DNA from: Phycomyces blakesleeanus NRRL 1555(-)
Lineage: Eukaryota > Mucoromycota > Mucoromycetes > Mucorales > Phycomycetaceae
Direction of reading: 5' to 3'
DNA: 64,000 nucleotides
NCBI RefSeq assembly: GCF_001638985.1
Contig: NW_017265134.1
Location: 3,083,800 to 3,147,799, forward strand
Positions 33,355 through 44,845 of this stretch are shown piece after piece (the first letter of the stretch is position 1; each line of letters opens with the position of its first letter). A program made the position numbers and the translations under genes. The notes below the pieces were generated by a model, which saw nothing but the letters and a program-made list of their open reading frames with translations, had not been told where the DNA came from and ran no database searches.

Positions 33355-33721
33355 AGTTTATTTTATTCCTTTTATAGCTTAACAAATCTCAAACTGCCAG
33401 AATTGACATCTGTAATCATAGTCAGTAATTGACTATAAACAGTACCATTTGTTTCATCCTGGGTAAAATACCATAATCTTGCCGATTGGTTCTTGCGTAT
33501 GTTTTAGATAATGTCTCACTATATTACCATTACTGTACGGGTGTCATTTATAATATATTAAAAGTGTTATACTTTCTTCCTTGAATATATAGTACTTATA
33601 CACATACAATGAAACAAAGGCTTAATTTTTATTAATTTTTATAATTATTACTATAATAATAGATAATAAAATTATCTATTATTGTTTTTTACTAGCAGTG
33701 ATTTTCTTGTTTCAATATACA

Positions 33722-33758
<37 letters not shown>

Positions 33759-33995
33759 TTGTATGAGACAATATACAAAATAATATTAATTCCGCAATAT
33801 ACAAAAGAACAAAAAAAATCCCAGACATATGCTCAACCAAAAATATAAAACATTTGACTATTACCCAATAAAAAACCATAATATTACTATTGCCGTTAAA
33901 AATAAAAAAAAAAGGTGTGGATTTGAATTTGGCTCTACTATGTATCATATTATCTACCTATTTCCCACAGGTGAAATTAAGGGTTTTTTGCAGTG
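33355..33995. other. Element A right subterminal DNA
   Basis: AT-rich, no gene. Includes an (ATT)n microsatellite at 33722-33755 and ends TTAAGGGTTTTTTGCAGTG. Confidence 0.7.
33722..33755. repeat. (ATT)n microsatellite
   Basis: About eleven ATT units in the right part of element A. Confidence 0.95.
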
Positions 33996-34029
33996 TATCC
34001 TGATTGGCTGACAAGAATTCGAGTACAAC

Positions 34030-34308
34030 ATAATGTTGTTGTTTCTGATCTGGGTTGATCTTCCTTTTACTATAACAAAGTCAAAAGGTCAAACCCACTG
34101 GGGATCAAGGAGTATACATAAAATCAAAGAGAGGATAAAAGATACTTTTTATTGATATGAATTGAATTGTCTTATATAGGTTTCTAAACTAATACTGCAT
34201 ATTATCTGCAGTAGCTATTATATTATATTTAAATAAAAGAAGAGTCATTATACTGCGGTTAACCATTTTCAGATTTTACAAATTCATCAAAATAATATTG
34301 TCATGCCC
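34030..34308 (+). repeat. Repeat unit P
   Basis: Inverted partner of 26117-26410. Begins near GATCTGGGTTGATCTTCC and holds CAAAAGGTCAAACCCACTGG. Boundaries approximate. Confidence 0.8.
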
Positions 34309-34630
34309 GAATTCTTGTCAGCCAATCAGGATGACGATTACACAGAATTCTCTTTTGAGAACAATGACTAAAGTGATTTCCTTTTGTTCACAAAAGAATT
34401 AGAAAGCACATAGCTTAACAAAAGTAGAATAGAAACCAAAACAGACATTTATAATGGCTGAGTAGGTTTAGAAAAGATATAAAAGAGGGTGTTATTTCAT
34501 TCAATAAAAGTTATCTATCTTTCTATCTTCTTTTATCTTTGTTTACGATTCCCAGTCAGTTTGACCAATTTTGGCTGTGTTACAGCATTGGAAGAACAAC
34601 ACAGATCGAAAATGACAATGTCTAACAAGA
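34309..34630 (-). repeat. Repeat unit Q' (uninterrupted)
   Basis: Inverse of unit Q. Ends about 20 bp from the 3' end of the tRNA-Asp gene. It serves as the internal empty-site reference for element A. Confidence 0.82.
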
Positions 34631-34644
34631 TAAAAACCAAAAAT

Positions 34645-34716
34645 CTCTCCGACCGGGAATTGAACCCGGGTCTCCCGCGTGACAGGCGGGGATACTTACC
34701 ACTATACTATCGAAGA
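34645..34716 (-). tRNA. tRNA-Asp (anticodon GUC)
   Basis: 72 nt on the minus strand. The acceptor stem pairs 34710-34716 with 34646-34652 (7 bp, one G-T wobble); the anticodon arm reads CCGCCTGTCACGCGG with GTC as anticodon; the T arm is CCGGG-TTCAATT-CCCGG. The D arm contains TAGTATAGTGGTAAGTA, a good internal A box, and the T arm a good B box. A discriminator G follows. No intron. It is the only host gene I can support in the window. Confidence 0.96.
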
Positions 34717-35370
34717 ATACATTGAAGTTACGCAATTAATATTTTAAAAAGCCGTAAACAACAAAATTTTGGTTGACCGGCAGTGCGGTGATGTTGCCTA
34801 ATTCTTTGTAGTTCTAGAAAAATTATATTCTATTATTATATAGCCTTCAGGACAGCCTCAAAATTATTTTCCTGTCCTAATTTTGAAATGCCACATAGTA
34901 AAAATTAAAAATAATTCCACTTATATTTGTGCGGGACTTCACAAGCTCAAATGTAATATAAAATAATATAAAAGAAATAATCCAAGACAGTAAGAAAAGA
35001 AGTCTGTAATTCAAAAAGTATTTAATATAGTATAAAATAATCTATATAAATTATACTTGTCATATACAACTTATATACACGATACTTATACTTCTTTACG
35101 TTTAAAGCTATATATTCGTCAAAAGACATATAATTATTCCAACAAACAAAAACAATTATAGATAAAAAAGATTCTAAACGTTCTATTAAAGTAACTTTTT
35201 ATACAAACTTAAGTTTTTTGATGTTTTTTATTAGCTAGTAAATATACTGTTTTGGTTTTTTCCTAAGAAATCTAATGTCTTTCTCCCCAAAACCCTCTTC
35301 TTCTCTACCAAGTGCATTGCTATTTCTTCAGATAACTCACTTTCCTTCACGTGCTTTTTAATAGCAATTA
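34717..35370. other. Apparently unique AT-rich host DNA between tRNA-Asp and the Helitron end
   Basis: No gene, no recognisable repeat. If the Helitron 3' end at 35371 is right, this is the host target flank. Confidence 0.5.
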
Positions 35371-35399
35371 CTAGGGGAGTAGTGCTTCCCCCCCCCTTT

Positions 35400-37075
35400 C
35401 ACTGCAAAAACCATTGGGAATTATTATAATAATAGGTTTTGATTATCGGGATATTTTGTCACATAAAAATGAATTACTCGTAAATATTAAGGAAATCATA
35501 GTTGACAAGTTATTGAATAAAGTGTCAAAAATAATTGAATATTATCTTATTCCAAAAATAAAAACCGGGAGTTTAGATATAATGTCTGTGTATCAACTGT
35601 TCTTGGGGATCAATTATATAGACTATTCCAAATGCAGAACAATGTATTATCTACCACTGATTACACCTGTAATTTGATGTAGGCCTTGTTTTTGTAATAA
35701 CAGGCGTAATAACAGGGCACTTCTTTAATGTTTATTGGCTAAATGAATCGAAGAAAAAATTCTCATAGGTGCAAATGCTAAGCACGAGTTACTCAATTGG
35801 ATATTGTTTTGTTTTGAAAAATGGTTTTTTATTTGTTTTTATTTTGGATAAAAAAAGCCTTTTTTTTGGCAATAATAAGAATTCTATATAGTATTACTAT
35901 TAAATACACTAATCTGTTATATTGTACTTCTTATAAATTTTGTTTCAGAATTTTTTGAATTAATAAACTCGGATAGTGAGTATATATGCTTACTGAAGCT
36001 ATTTGATTAAAGGGAGTAGAAAGATACTTACATACTGTTAGAATAATTTGTTAATAATGGAATAAAACACAGATTTATATTATCAAAAGCTACGAGCCAA
36101 TGCGTCATTCAAGTATATATTACAAAGAAAGGAATATAAAACATATACATACATATTTACTAAAGGAACATGTCTTGTCCTTGAGTACCGGTCATATAAG
36201 AATGTGAAGAACCATTTCAACTATAAAAAAGGAGAGTGAGAATGCTGATATAAAAAAACAAAACAAAATAAAAACAACACAATAATAAAATGAATAACAC
36301 GTACCCTTATATTCTTTAAATGATTTGTTTTTACTGACCATATGTAAATCAAGGGTGAGCTATATTTAAAGTAGATGTTAGATATTGTTTTTAATACTGG
36401 GAAGAAGATGTTGATATAGATATATACGTACATGCCACCAATATGTTTTTGTGTTTTTTTTTGTCTGCACCGGTTATATCAGAGAAATATATGTAATGGC
36501 TATTTAAAGTAATTTATAGTTAGTAAAATAATGATATATTTAATAGTAAAGTACCTCTTGTATAATGAAAGACACCTGCATCATATGTATATATTAAGGG
36601 TGCCTAAAGTGAAACATAGTAGGATTAAAAGAGTGTTATTTTTATTAATATTATTAAAGAGTAGAGAAAAACAGAAAAAGGTGGGAAAATAAAAAACAGT
36701 GTTTGAAAAAGCCGTAGACCCTGAAAAAGTTATTAGACTGTTTCTCTTACTTTGAAAAAAAAATTGTCTACTAATTATAGCTTTATATGTTTCATAAAAC
36801 AATTGTTACTTACTATATACCTAAAGAAGTTGTTTTCTAGCTCAATTTTTTTCAAAATAATATATTTCGATCTCCTCGATCATTTAAATAAAGAAGTATT
36901 TACACACTCATACACTTGCTCAACTTGCTCACTTAATCATTAACATAATTGTTTAATCACTCAATTACTCTACAATTCTTTACGTGTAAAGTACTCTCTT
37001 AAAAATTTATTAAAATAGAAATATCAGGCAATATATACCAGAAACTTATTATTTTATTATATAAAAATACAGATA
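35400..37075. other. Element B left subterminal DNA
   Basis: AT-rich. An 87-codon frame at 35414-35677 starts just inside the TIR; it is Ile/Tyr-rich with no recognisable motif and I do not call it a gene. Nothing else. Confidence 0.55.
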
Positions 37076-38280
37076 ATGGCTCCAAGAACTAACATCAACC
37101 AGAACGCACGTACCAATGGATCAACATCTAGGCCATTGATCAACGCAGTCAACACTGGGTGTATAGAATCGTCAAATCCAATGATTGCTCCTAGACCAGA
37201 AAATATGTCAATTCCAGTGTCAGAGTTTAATGATGTAGTCAGTCTTCTCGCTACACTCAATGACAAAATGACAGCCGTTAGTTCCGATGTTAGTGAATTG
37301 AAAGGTAATTAAACACAAACTATATTGTTTTCCAATAGACTGACTATTTGAACAGTACAATGCCAGGTGGGTGCTCAATTGACTGGCATGCAAGCCGTTC
37401 TGGATTCTGATATGGATCCTCAGGACATCATAAGCAGCTCAAGACACCCAAAGATCTCAGTAAGCTCAAATACTAAAATTATAAAAACAATCTCCCTTTA
37501 AATCTAACATCAATATACCTTTAATAGAGTATTATTCGGGGGCGGTTAAGAGATATTAATCTTAAGACAGATGATTTGGAGTTGATCAGAGAGAATGATG
37601 ATAAACCAACTTGGGATGTCAATGTTGGTTTGTCTGACGAGTTTAACAAGAATCTTGCAAGTGATTTGATGCTTTACATTCGTCGTCAACCTGTAGCAGC
37701 CATGGTACCACCAAAAGAGCTATGTGGTATAATTGTAAACAGCTATTACAATCGCTTGGCTGCTAGTAAGCTTACTGAAGAAGACAGACAGACAAACACT
37801 ACCTCAAACAGAAGAGGAAATAGAAAGACTGCTGTAAGCATTTCTATTTATAATAATTCAATTTTGACAAGTATACTTAAAATATTATATATATCGTAGC
37901 TTAATAAAAGGAGAAAAAGAACGTACACAAAGCATAAGGATGCCGTCACTGAAAAGTTTAATCGGGATTATAATGGCGTTTTTTACAGAGATGCAATGTC
38001 TGGTGATGAGACAGAAACCGATACTTCTGTTGTTGCATCTCGTCCTGATTGGCGTAGTGATGAGGTAATGTTTTATATAAAATGGTTTTTCTGTTGTTTG
38101 ATTCCTGATGTATATATACATTTATAGTTGAATACCGTGTTTGACTTTCTTGATGAGCTCGCCAGAGATGACTTGGGAAAAAGAGCAACGCAGTTGAAGT
38201 CGCGGAGTCATGTGTTAGTACACAAGACAATTCCTCGTGGCTTGGTCACAAAAATGCCTACGTGGTCAAAACGCGTATAA
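37076..38280 (+). CDS. Element B accessory gene, intact 318-aa protein
   Basis: Five exons, all GT-AG and in frame: 37076-37304, 37356-37459, 37528-37833, 37900-38064 and 38128-38280 (319 codons with stop). Residues 1-40 are Asn/Arg-rich; 45-80 form a probable coiled coil (EFNDVVSLLATLNDKMTAVS); RHPKIS sits at the second splice; then DDKPTWDVNVGLSDEFNKNL, LMLYIRRQ and LCGIIVNSYYNRL; a basic block RRGNRKTALNKRRKRTY across the third splice; AMSGDETETD; SRPDWRSDE at the fourth splice; FDFLDELARDD; tail KMPTWSKRV. I recognise no domain. The basic block and coiled coil would suit a nucleic-acid-binding, oligomeric partner of the transposase, by loose parallel with plant CACTA TnpA, without visible homology. 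Confidence 0.88.
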
Positions 38281-38384
38281 TAAAATTTCTGTCTTTTTAG
38301 TTGCACTCTTTATCACATCTCTTTTTATGTCTATGAACTATGTTTTATATTATTATTAGTTTAAAAAAAAGATAGAGTATTTTA

Positions 38385-41300
38385 TTAAGCGTACAGCTTT
38401 CTTGGCAGAGGAATAACAACGACTTTTGCCGCACCACTACCAGACACATGACTTCCAATTGCAATTGGCGACAAGATGCGGTAGACAGGCAGAATGTTGT
38501 CGTAGTCATACTTCAGAAATTCTGGCTCATACAACTCGATGCCCTGCTTGATTCTAGGTTGATGGCGAGGAATTTTGTACCACTCAACGAAGGCAAATAC
38601 GTGTTGGGGGTTGTGACAAGGGGAAAGGTTGGTGTGCGTGAGGTTTGGTGTAAAATCGTGCAAGAACAAGTACTTAATACGACCAGCATATCTTTCCTCA
38701 GAGTCTCCACTTTTTTCAATAAATTTCGCTTGTATATGCGATCCTCTCACGACTAAGCCTTCTCCACCTGTGTAAACTTGTCCAAGAAGATTGATGGACG
38801 AAATCTTCTGGATTCGGTCATTCACAAACCAACAATTCCTGATTGTTGTCTTGGCACTGCAAAGACAATCATCGTCATACTCAATTTTATAGAAATCGAG
38901 CAGACAATCATACTCAGATTTTCTCATTGTTGTTGGTGGCTTCAAACACAATGGTAGAGCGGAAAGAGGTAGAGGTTCGTTGCCAAATGTTTGCTTTGAA
39001 GGCTTTTCAGCGGATTGTAGGAACGTTGGCAAGTGAAAGAATGACGGTATCAAAGGATGTGGCGAAAGTGCAGGATTATAGATTTTACGACCAGACAGCT
39101 TGAGAAAGAGAGAGAGGAGTAAAGGGCTGGTAACATTTCTGAGATGCGCTTGACAAAAGTCACCATTGTAAGAACTCTCAAGAAACCTTTTCATGTAGGT
39201 ATTCTCGAACCCACTCTTCTGGTTTGTCTCAAACCCTTTCAATACACCATTATAGCGCTCAAAGCTAAATAGCCAAAATCCGTAAATTGGCCCAAAGTCC
39301 TCAATTGTTTCTTTTAGATGGAGATGGAGATGCATGTTTTGCGTGAATACATCTGGTTTATAAAAGTCTTCACAACCAACACAGAACTCCTCCAAACTTT
39401 CGTGAGCTTTTTTGATCTCATTTTTGGTGATACTTGGCTTCGTCAATTCTCTGCATGCATCGACAAAATGGATCCAATTGCCAAGCAGATCATCTCGCAG
39501 GCGTGTCTTAAGCAGAACAGGAGAGTATATCAGGCACCATGATTTCCACTCATCTGCCTTCATAAACGGAAATTTCTTTCCAATCTTTATCTTCAGAGTC
39601 GTATACCCTACAGGGAGTACCATTCTATTAGCCTCTTCCTGCATCTCTACAAAATCTTTGTCATCAAGCAAATTGTTTGCAATCCAAATATCCATCATTC
39701 GTTTTGCAGTCCCGAGAAAAAGGTTGTGCATGGGATCGATAATGGTTGCACGCACTGGCTCAAAGTACACAAGTCGATGAAGCTCAGACCAACGAACACC
39801 ATTCTCAATTTCCAATCGCTTTCTCTCTGTCAATGTCTTTGCATTCTTCCACAGGTTTGCATGTCTGCGATTTTCTTCTTTTGTGCGGCCTACCCATTCC
39901 GAAAACTTAAGCCCAAAATAGTTTACAGCAGTGGTCCCATCAACATGAGCAAACTGACGATTGCATTTGTAGCATGCACATGTGCTGTTGTGAGATGTAA
40001 ACCCACACGTCTTTCTTGCAGCAGGGATGTCGCATGCAACCATCAACAGAGCAGCACGCACCAGAGCACCTGAGCAGTTATATGTATCAATTGTGATACC
40101 TTTATACAATAGCATAAGTTCATCAACAAGAGGACGCAAATAGTTATTGATTTCGTCGGTGCTTGCTTCTTTAGGTCCAGGCATCAATCCAACAAGAATG
40201 ACATTTTCTGCCTTGTTCCGCTCTTCTCTCGGCAGATTGTTAATTGTCAGGTATATCGCACCACAAGAATATGTTACTCCATCAAATGGTTGAAACCAAT
40301 CAATGTTCAGTGTCAATAGTAATGATCGTTCCTTCGAAACAAACTGGACACCATCCTCATCTACTAATTCGTTCCACATCTTTCCATCATATACATCGAA
40401 TAAAGTACCGTCGACTTTTGGTTCATGATTCCATCTGTTGATCATACTCTCAAAAGAAGGACGTGTAAACATTTTTTTCAAGGTAGTTGTCAACGAGTTA
40501 TAAACAAATGTGCACTTTGGAATCATGGCGTTCTTCATACTAGACTTGTAGAGATCATTCTTACAATGCGTCTTACTACCAACTCTTTTGAAATTGCAGG
40601 ATGTATGTGTGTTGTTGCTGTAATCGTACAATGTGTGACAATTACTGCATGCTACATATTTTGATACGCCGTTTGTCAAGTCATTGTATCCTGTCATTTT
40701 CCTCAAACCCGGAATGCTTGTGGGAAGTCGGAAATCCTCTCCATAATGTTCGAGGATTGTATTTATGAATGTAATCAAAATTACTGCGCCTTCATCCACA
40801 ATGAAGCTAGAAATAAATATCACAGTGAAAACCGCAATTACTCGATGCCAAATATTCTCTGGAAGGTTTTCTGTAGACTCTGTAAGTTATCATAAAATAA
40901 TATTAATTTTTTGTTTCTTTAAGTCAAACCTTTTTTCTTCAATCATAGTTTATTTTTAATATTTACCCTGTTCTTGCTCTCTGTTCTGTTCTTCTTGCTC
41001 AAATTCATCCGACGACTCATATTCAGACTCATACTCTGAGGTATACTCCTCTGTTTCAAAAAGAGATTCTTCCACCAAAAGAGGTAAGTGGGTATTGACA
41101 TACTGCTCTGGTGAGGGTGCACCATTGGAGTAATTATCATCTATTGGTACCGAGTTTAAATAGAGTGCGCATTGGGTATAAAAAATAAAATACTATTACA
41201 TTCAATATGTTCTTCAATTTGATCTACGTCCATATCAGCTTCACCAGTGTTTACTTCGGCTGTCAAAACTATTTGTTCTAATGGATTAGAATACATCATA

Positions 41301-41480
41301 TAAATAAATGAAAAATTGATAACTTAATTTACCATTAATGGTTTTATCCATATTCCTGTCATTATCATTCTGGGCATGACGCTTGGCAGTTCTTTTATCT
41401 GTCATGGTGTATCCAAGAGGATTGCGATTGCATCTTGTGCATTTGCAACGAACTTCATCGGGATTGGCAATGGAAAACAT
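38385..41480 (-). CDS. Element B transposase, apparently intact (964 aa)
   Basis: Four exons, all GT-AG and frame-keeping: 41480-41333, 41277-41200, 41140-40967 and 40879-38385 (965 codons with stop). Exon 1 has a zinc-finger-like CKCTRC and KRHAQND. Exons 2-3 are acidic. The large exon shows a cysteine cluster (YVACSNCHTLYD to CNFKRVGSKTHC), LTLNIDWFQPF, MPGPKEASTDE, VACDIPAARKTCGF, CYKCNRQF, WSELHRLVYF, DPMHNLFLGTAKR, FMKADEWKSW, NMHLHLHL, FERYNGVLK and the C-terminal VYRILSPIAIG and VVVIPLPRKLYA. This is the Transposase_21 (Tnp2-like) arrangement of CACTA/En-Spm and fungal Plavaka-type elements. It would cut the element at CACTG ends and make 3-bp target duplications. No lesion seen. Confidence 0.93.
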
Positions 41481-42069
41481 TTTTTCACTTAATTTTTTTT
41501 AATAATAAAGGAAGTGTGTAACAGCCGTTGCTTATTATAATTGTCTTTATTATTTTGAAAAAATTCTCTCAGGGACTCTGATATATATTAGGCCAATGAT
41601 ATGTCTTTAAATATATTCTCGCTGCTAAACACAGGAAATGACCTGGGTTGTAATTTTTTGGCTACTATTATCGATAATTCCAGGTAAGTGGAATTCAATT
41701 ATTTTAAGGTGTTTTTGCAGTGTTTGGGGGGTCCCCCCCCTCCCCACTTCATTCGGGGGGGCCTCAGATCCTACTGGACATTAATAAAAAACCTTTTCTT
41801 ATAGGAAGTTTGAGTGCTGTATAACACAATTAATATGGTTATTTGTTTATCCTCTTTTTATTTATAAGTTTATTTGATGAATAAGAAAAGTTATATTATA
41901 ATAGTATAGACATATATAAGAAATTTAAAAAAATAAGAATAAAAAAAGATCTTTGGATGTTGCATAAATATAAAATAGCATGAAAAATATATAAAGTTGA
42001 CAGTAATAAAAGAAAAGGGCATACTTTTATAGAATTTAAGTTATAGATCATAGGCATAAGGTTTCTGAT
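41481..42069. other. Element B right end and Helitron 3' trailer
   Basis: To 41722: element B subterminal DNA without a gene. From 41723: Helitron sequence after the stop at 42070, AT-rich and then a G/C run with palindromes (GGGGGGTCCCCCCCCTCCCC and ATTCGGGGGGGCC at about 41726-41763). Joined across B, these runs meet the C-rich tract at 35386-35396. Confidence 0.6.
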
Positions 42070-43116
42070 CTAGTTTGTAGAAAGCACTTCCTTGTATATA
42101 ACATTATTGATATATATAGTACTTGGGGGCATAGGTGTGTCAGATGGACACTTAATTATAATTTTGACCCCAGATGTGTGGTATTTCAGGTACAAAACAA
42201 TAGAAAAATAAAATATTTGATAATAGAGACGTATAGAAATACTTTGAGACTGTATATCAGTTTTTTTTATTCATAAATAAAAAGTGTCCCTTTTTATAAG
42301 AAAACACAATCTGCTCTTGTCATTACGTCTTAGTTTCTTAAGGCTTTCTTCCTTTACTATATTTGGTTATTAGAGTGTATTTACTGCTTAACTAGTGTCG
42401 GTGTTACAATTATGACATCAAGTCATAAATTGTACTTCTTTAGCTCTTAGCTATTCTTTTCTCTTTTATACTAGAGCTTTAGGACTTCCTACTAAATTAG
42501 CTCCATATTGATCTGACACAGTTTACCCGGCAGTATGATATAATTATCTTAACAATCTTTAAGATATTATCTACAGTACTAACTGTAATAATTATTGGGC
42601 TGATTACTTAATCGTTTATATATATTTTATACTGACAAGATGATAGCTACTACACTATCCCAATATGAATATGTTCTTATATGTGATAAATCCAACATCC
42701 GAGTGTCTGGATCACCACAAGATGGTCTCTGAACCTGAGAAAAAGCAACATATAATTGGCCATGACCAAATACTGAGGATGGGAGATACAGGCCAACACT
42801 ATCAAGTGTTTGACCCTGTGTTTGTTTATGGTCATTCCAAAAGCAAGATGGATAGGAAACTGACAACACTGGAAATTGATTGAGAAAGTAGACTCGGAAG
42901 GACTGAGCTTGATCTTAGAAATAAGAACAAATTTTCCACAGTGCAATCCAGTTACAATTGTTACTTTGATTACATGGCCACCAAATGAATTACATATCAG
43001 ATGTATACTATTACATAAGTCATTCTTAGGGTCAAGATTGCAAAGAAGCATTATAGGACAGTCTTTTTTTAGTATAAGAGAATGTGGAGGCAGTGACCCA
43101 GAGTTAAGACTGTTAA
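42070..43116 (-). pseudogene. Helitron helicase C-terminal end, split by a solo LTR
   Basis: On the minus strand 43116-42720 encodes CPIMLLCNLDPKNDLCN, VIKVTIVTG, VLISKIKLSPSE, QFPIHLAFGMTINK and, after a frameshift near 42815, QTQGQTL and VFGHGQLYVAFSQVQRP. Beyond the solo LTR the frame resumes at 42176 with GVKIIIK and ends NNVIYKEVLSTN at a stop at 42070-42072. These are the last motifs (V and VI and tail) of the PIF1-like helicase of Helitrons. The join with 50697 across element C is in frame (PIELL then NSLNSGSLPP). Helicase strips DNA at the excising strand. Confidence 0.87.
42177..42719 (-). repeat. Solo LTR of the Gypsy2 family in the Helitron gene
   Basis: Starts TGTGGTATTTCAGG and ends GATCACCACA; flanked by AGATG (42172-42176 and 42720-42724). 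Inverse of the Gypsy2 LTRs, about 543 bp. Confidence 0.95.
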
Positions 43117-44845
43117 CACTGCAAAAGATAACCGATTTAAGTAGCTTAATTTTTGTTTAAATCCTCCAAAAATCGGTGGTTTATGTTCAATTATAGTTCG
43201 GTATTTGTTACAAAAATTGGTTCATTTAGTTAACCAAATGATGAGATTATAGATACTAAAATCAATAGATAAATTGAGAGTTATAATTCCCTCTTTTCTT
43301 GAAATGTTATAATTGTCTGTAATTCTGGTTATATATTCACCCATAACTTCAAACCGTACCTAAACCCTACTTGTTATGGAATTGGCTTTGAACTCTCTAC
43401 CTCTTAAAAATTTTTATTTGCTTTAATTACATGATATTATTGGATAGATCTCACTAAAATCGACCTAGAATCAGTCTGAAATCTGACAGGAACCAGCATT
43501 CAAATGAATGATTGTAAAAAAAAACTTAAATAGATCTTGTTGACATCATCAAGAGATGACGCATTTGAAATAGAATCTCATGGAAAAAATGGTTTTTATT
43601 GATTTTTGAATGGTTGGAAAATATATTTAGCTATTTAATATGGACCACTAATACTTCTTTAACCTAACTTATACTATACTTCCCTACCTTATCAGTTTCA
43701 TGTATTCGGTACATTTTTTGGTTTTACACTTCTTTAACTGAAAATGAAATCCTTGGTATTTTCTTGGAGAATACGTTTGTTTGGAACTACATTAGCTTAG
43801 AGCAAAAAAAGATACAGAAGTATTAATACAGGTTTCTTTATGAAATAAAATGAAATAACATACTTACTAGATCATTTATGGGGGTTCATAACAAATCTTG
43901 CGATAGAATAAAAATCCATTTGATTGATATTTTCTTTTAAATAAAAAGCAAGAAATAAAATAAACAACTTTATTAATATGTACGCTTTGATTGTAAAGAC
44001 ACTTGAATTACTTACATATTATAGACATGCATTTGCAAAAGGGGGCAAACCAGTATGACTTGAAAAAAAGGTGTGACATATTTATCTGAGAAGAAGAATT
44101 GATAAGTTATATTATTTAAGTTGAGTTATATATATATTACCTTTTCATAGACTGACAATGCCAGAAAGTATATAGTGTCAAGAGCAAAATATCTTTTATT
44201 ACAAAATGGATAGAAGCCCTATCATTTTAAAAATAAAAAATATTTAGTCAGCAAGGTGTTTCATTTTAGTTAGGAGATTGTTTATTACCTGTACTGTTTT
44301 GAATGCTTGTTGAGTGTATTGTTTATCTAATATATATTAAGATGATTCTAAAAGCCAAAAGTATTAATAAAAGTTGAGATCTTAAGAGTAAGCTTACCAA
44401 GACATATAAAAAGAGACAAAATGAGAAGAGCAGGTTAAAGAAAGAGAAAATAAAAAAGAGGGGCACGGTTATTCTATTAAATACGAATTCGGGGTTTTTT
44501 TTAAAAATAAATAAATCAAAAAATAATTTTTGTCTGTAACTTAGAATTGAAAGAAAACGCAGTTGCACTATGCCAGCAGCTAATACATATGAAAAACAGA
44601 GTATAGTATAAAATCATATTATTCAAATACTAATACATAATATAAGAATAAAACATGGATTGAAAATTAAATTAAAGAAACACATAAAATACTCACAACA
44701 AGAGTGGAAACATTCAAAGCTGTTCTTGTTACGTAATAGATCATAGTGTTCTCTGAGAAAGAATAAAACTTAAAGCCCAAATTAAACATAATATAAATAG
44801 ACCCTTTGGATTTAAAAAAAAAACAAGCTATTCTTATTATTCACA
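43117..44845. other. Element C left subterminal DNA, no gene seen
   Basis: AT-rich; no frame longer than ~80 codons with any motif. Same unexplained kind of 1.7-kb spacer as in A, B and D. Confidence 0.6.

Larger units (their letters stand above)
26693..33995. mobile_element. Element A: CACTA-like transposon inside repeat unit Q
   Basis: Left end CACTGGAAAAATTTACC, right end (inverted) CACTGCAAAAAACCC, flanked by TAT at 26690-26692 and 33996-33998. The flanks join into the sequence of unit Q' at 34.3 kb, an 'empty site' within the same window. Inside: accessory gene (+, 28484-29790) and transposase (-, 30178-33354), converging with 387 bp between stops. Length 7303 bp. Confidence 0.92.
26411..34030 (+). 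repeat. Repeat unit Q, split by element A (26411-26692 and 33996-34030)
   Basis: Left part runs to GTGTAATCATTAT at 26692; right part resumes CCTGATTGGCTGACAAGAAT at 33999. Joined, they match the inverse of the uninterrupted unit Q' (34309-34630), which independently confirms both ends of element A. Confidence 0.85.
35400..41722. mobile_element. Element B: CACTA-like transposon with both genes open
   Basis: Left end CACTGCAAAAACCATTGGG, right end (inverted) CACTGCAAAAACACC, flanked by TTT at 35397-35399 and 41723-41725. Inside: accessory gene (+, 37076-38280) and transposase (-, 38385-41480), converging with 104 bp between stops. Both genes are intact by my reading. Length 6323 bp. The TIRs agree well for only ~12 bp, so the ends rest on the shared terminus, the TSD and the gene layout. 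Confidence 0.9.

Noticed and set aside
34489..34725. A 78-codon frame over the tRNA
   Set aside because: Its C-terminal half is the translated tRNA-Asp gene, and its N-terminal half is repeat Q'.
35414..35677. 87-codon frame just inside the left end of B as a third element gene
   Set aside because: No motif, no homologue at the same place in A, C or D, and AT-rich composition makes such a length unremarkable.
42876..43160. Plus-strand 94-codon frame
   Set aside because: It is the complement of helicase coding sequence and runs into the TIR of element C.
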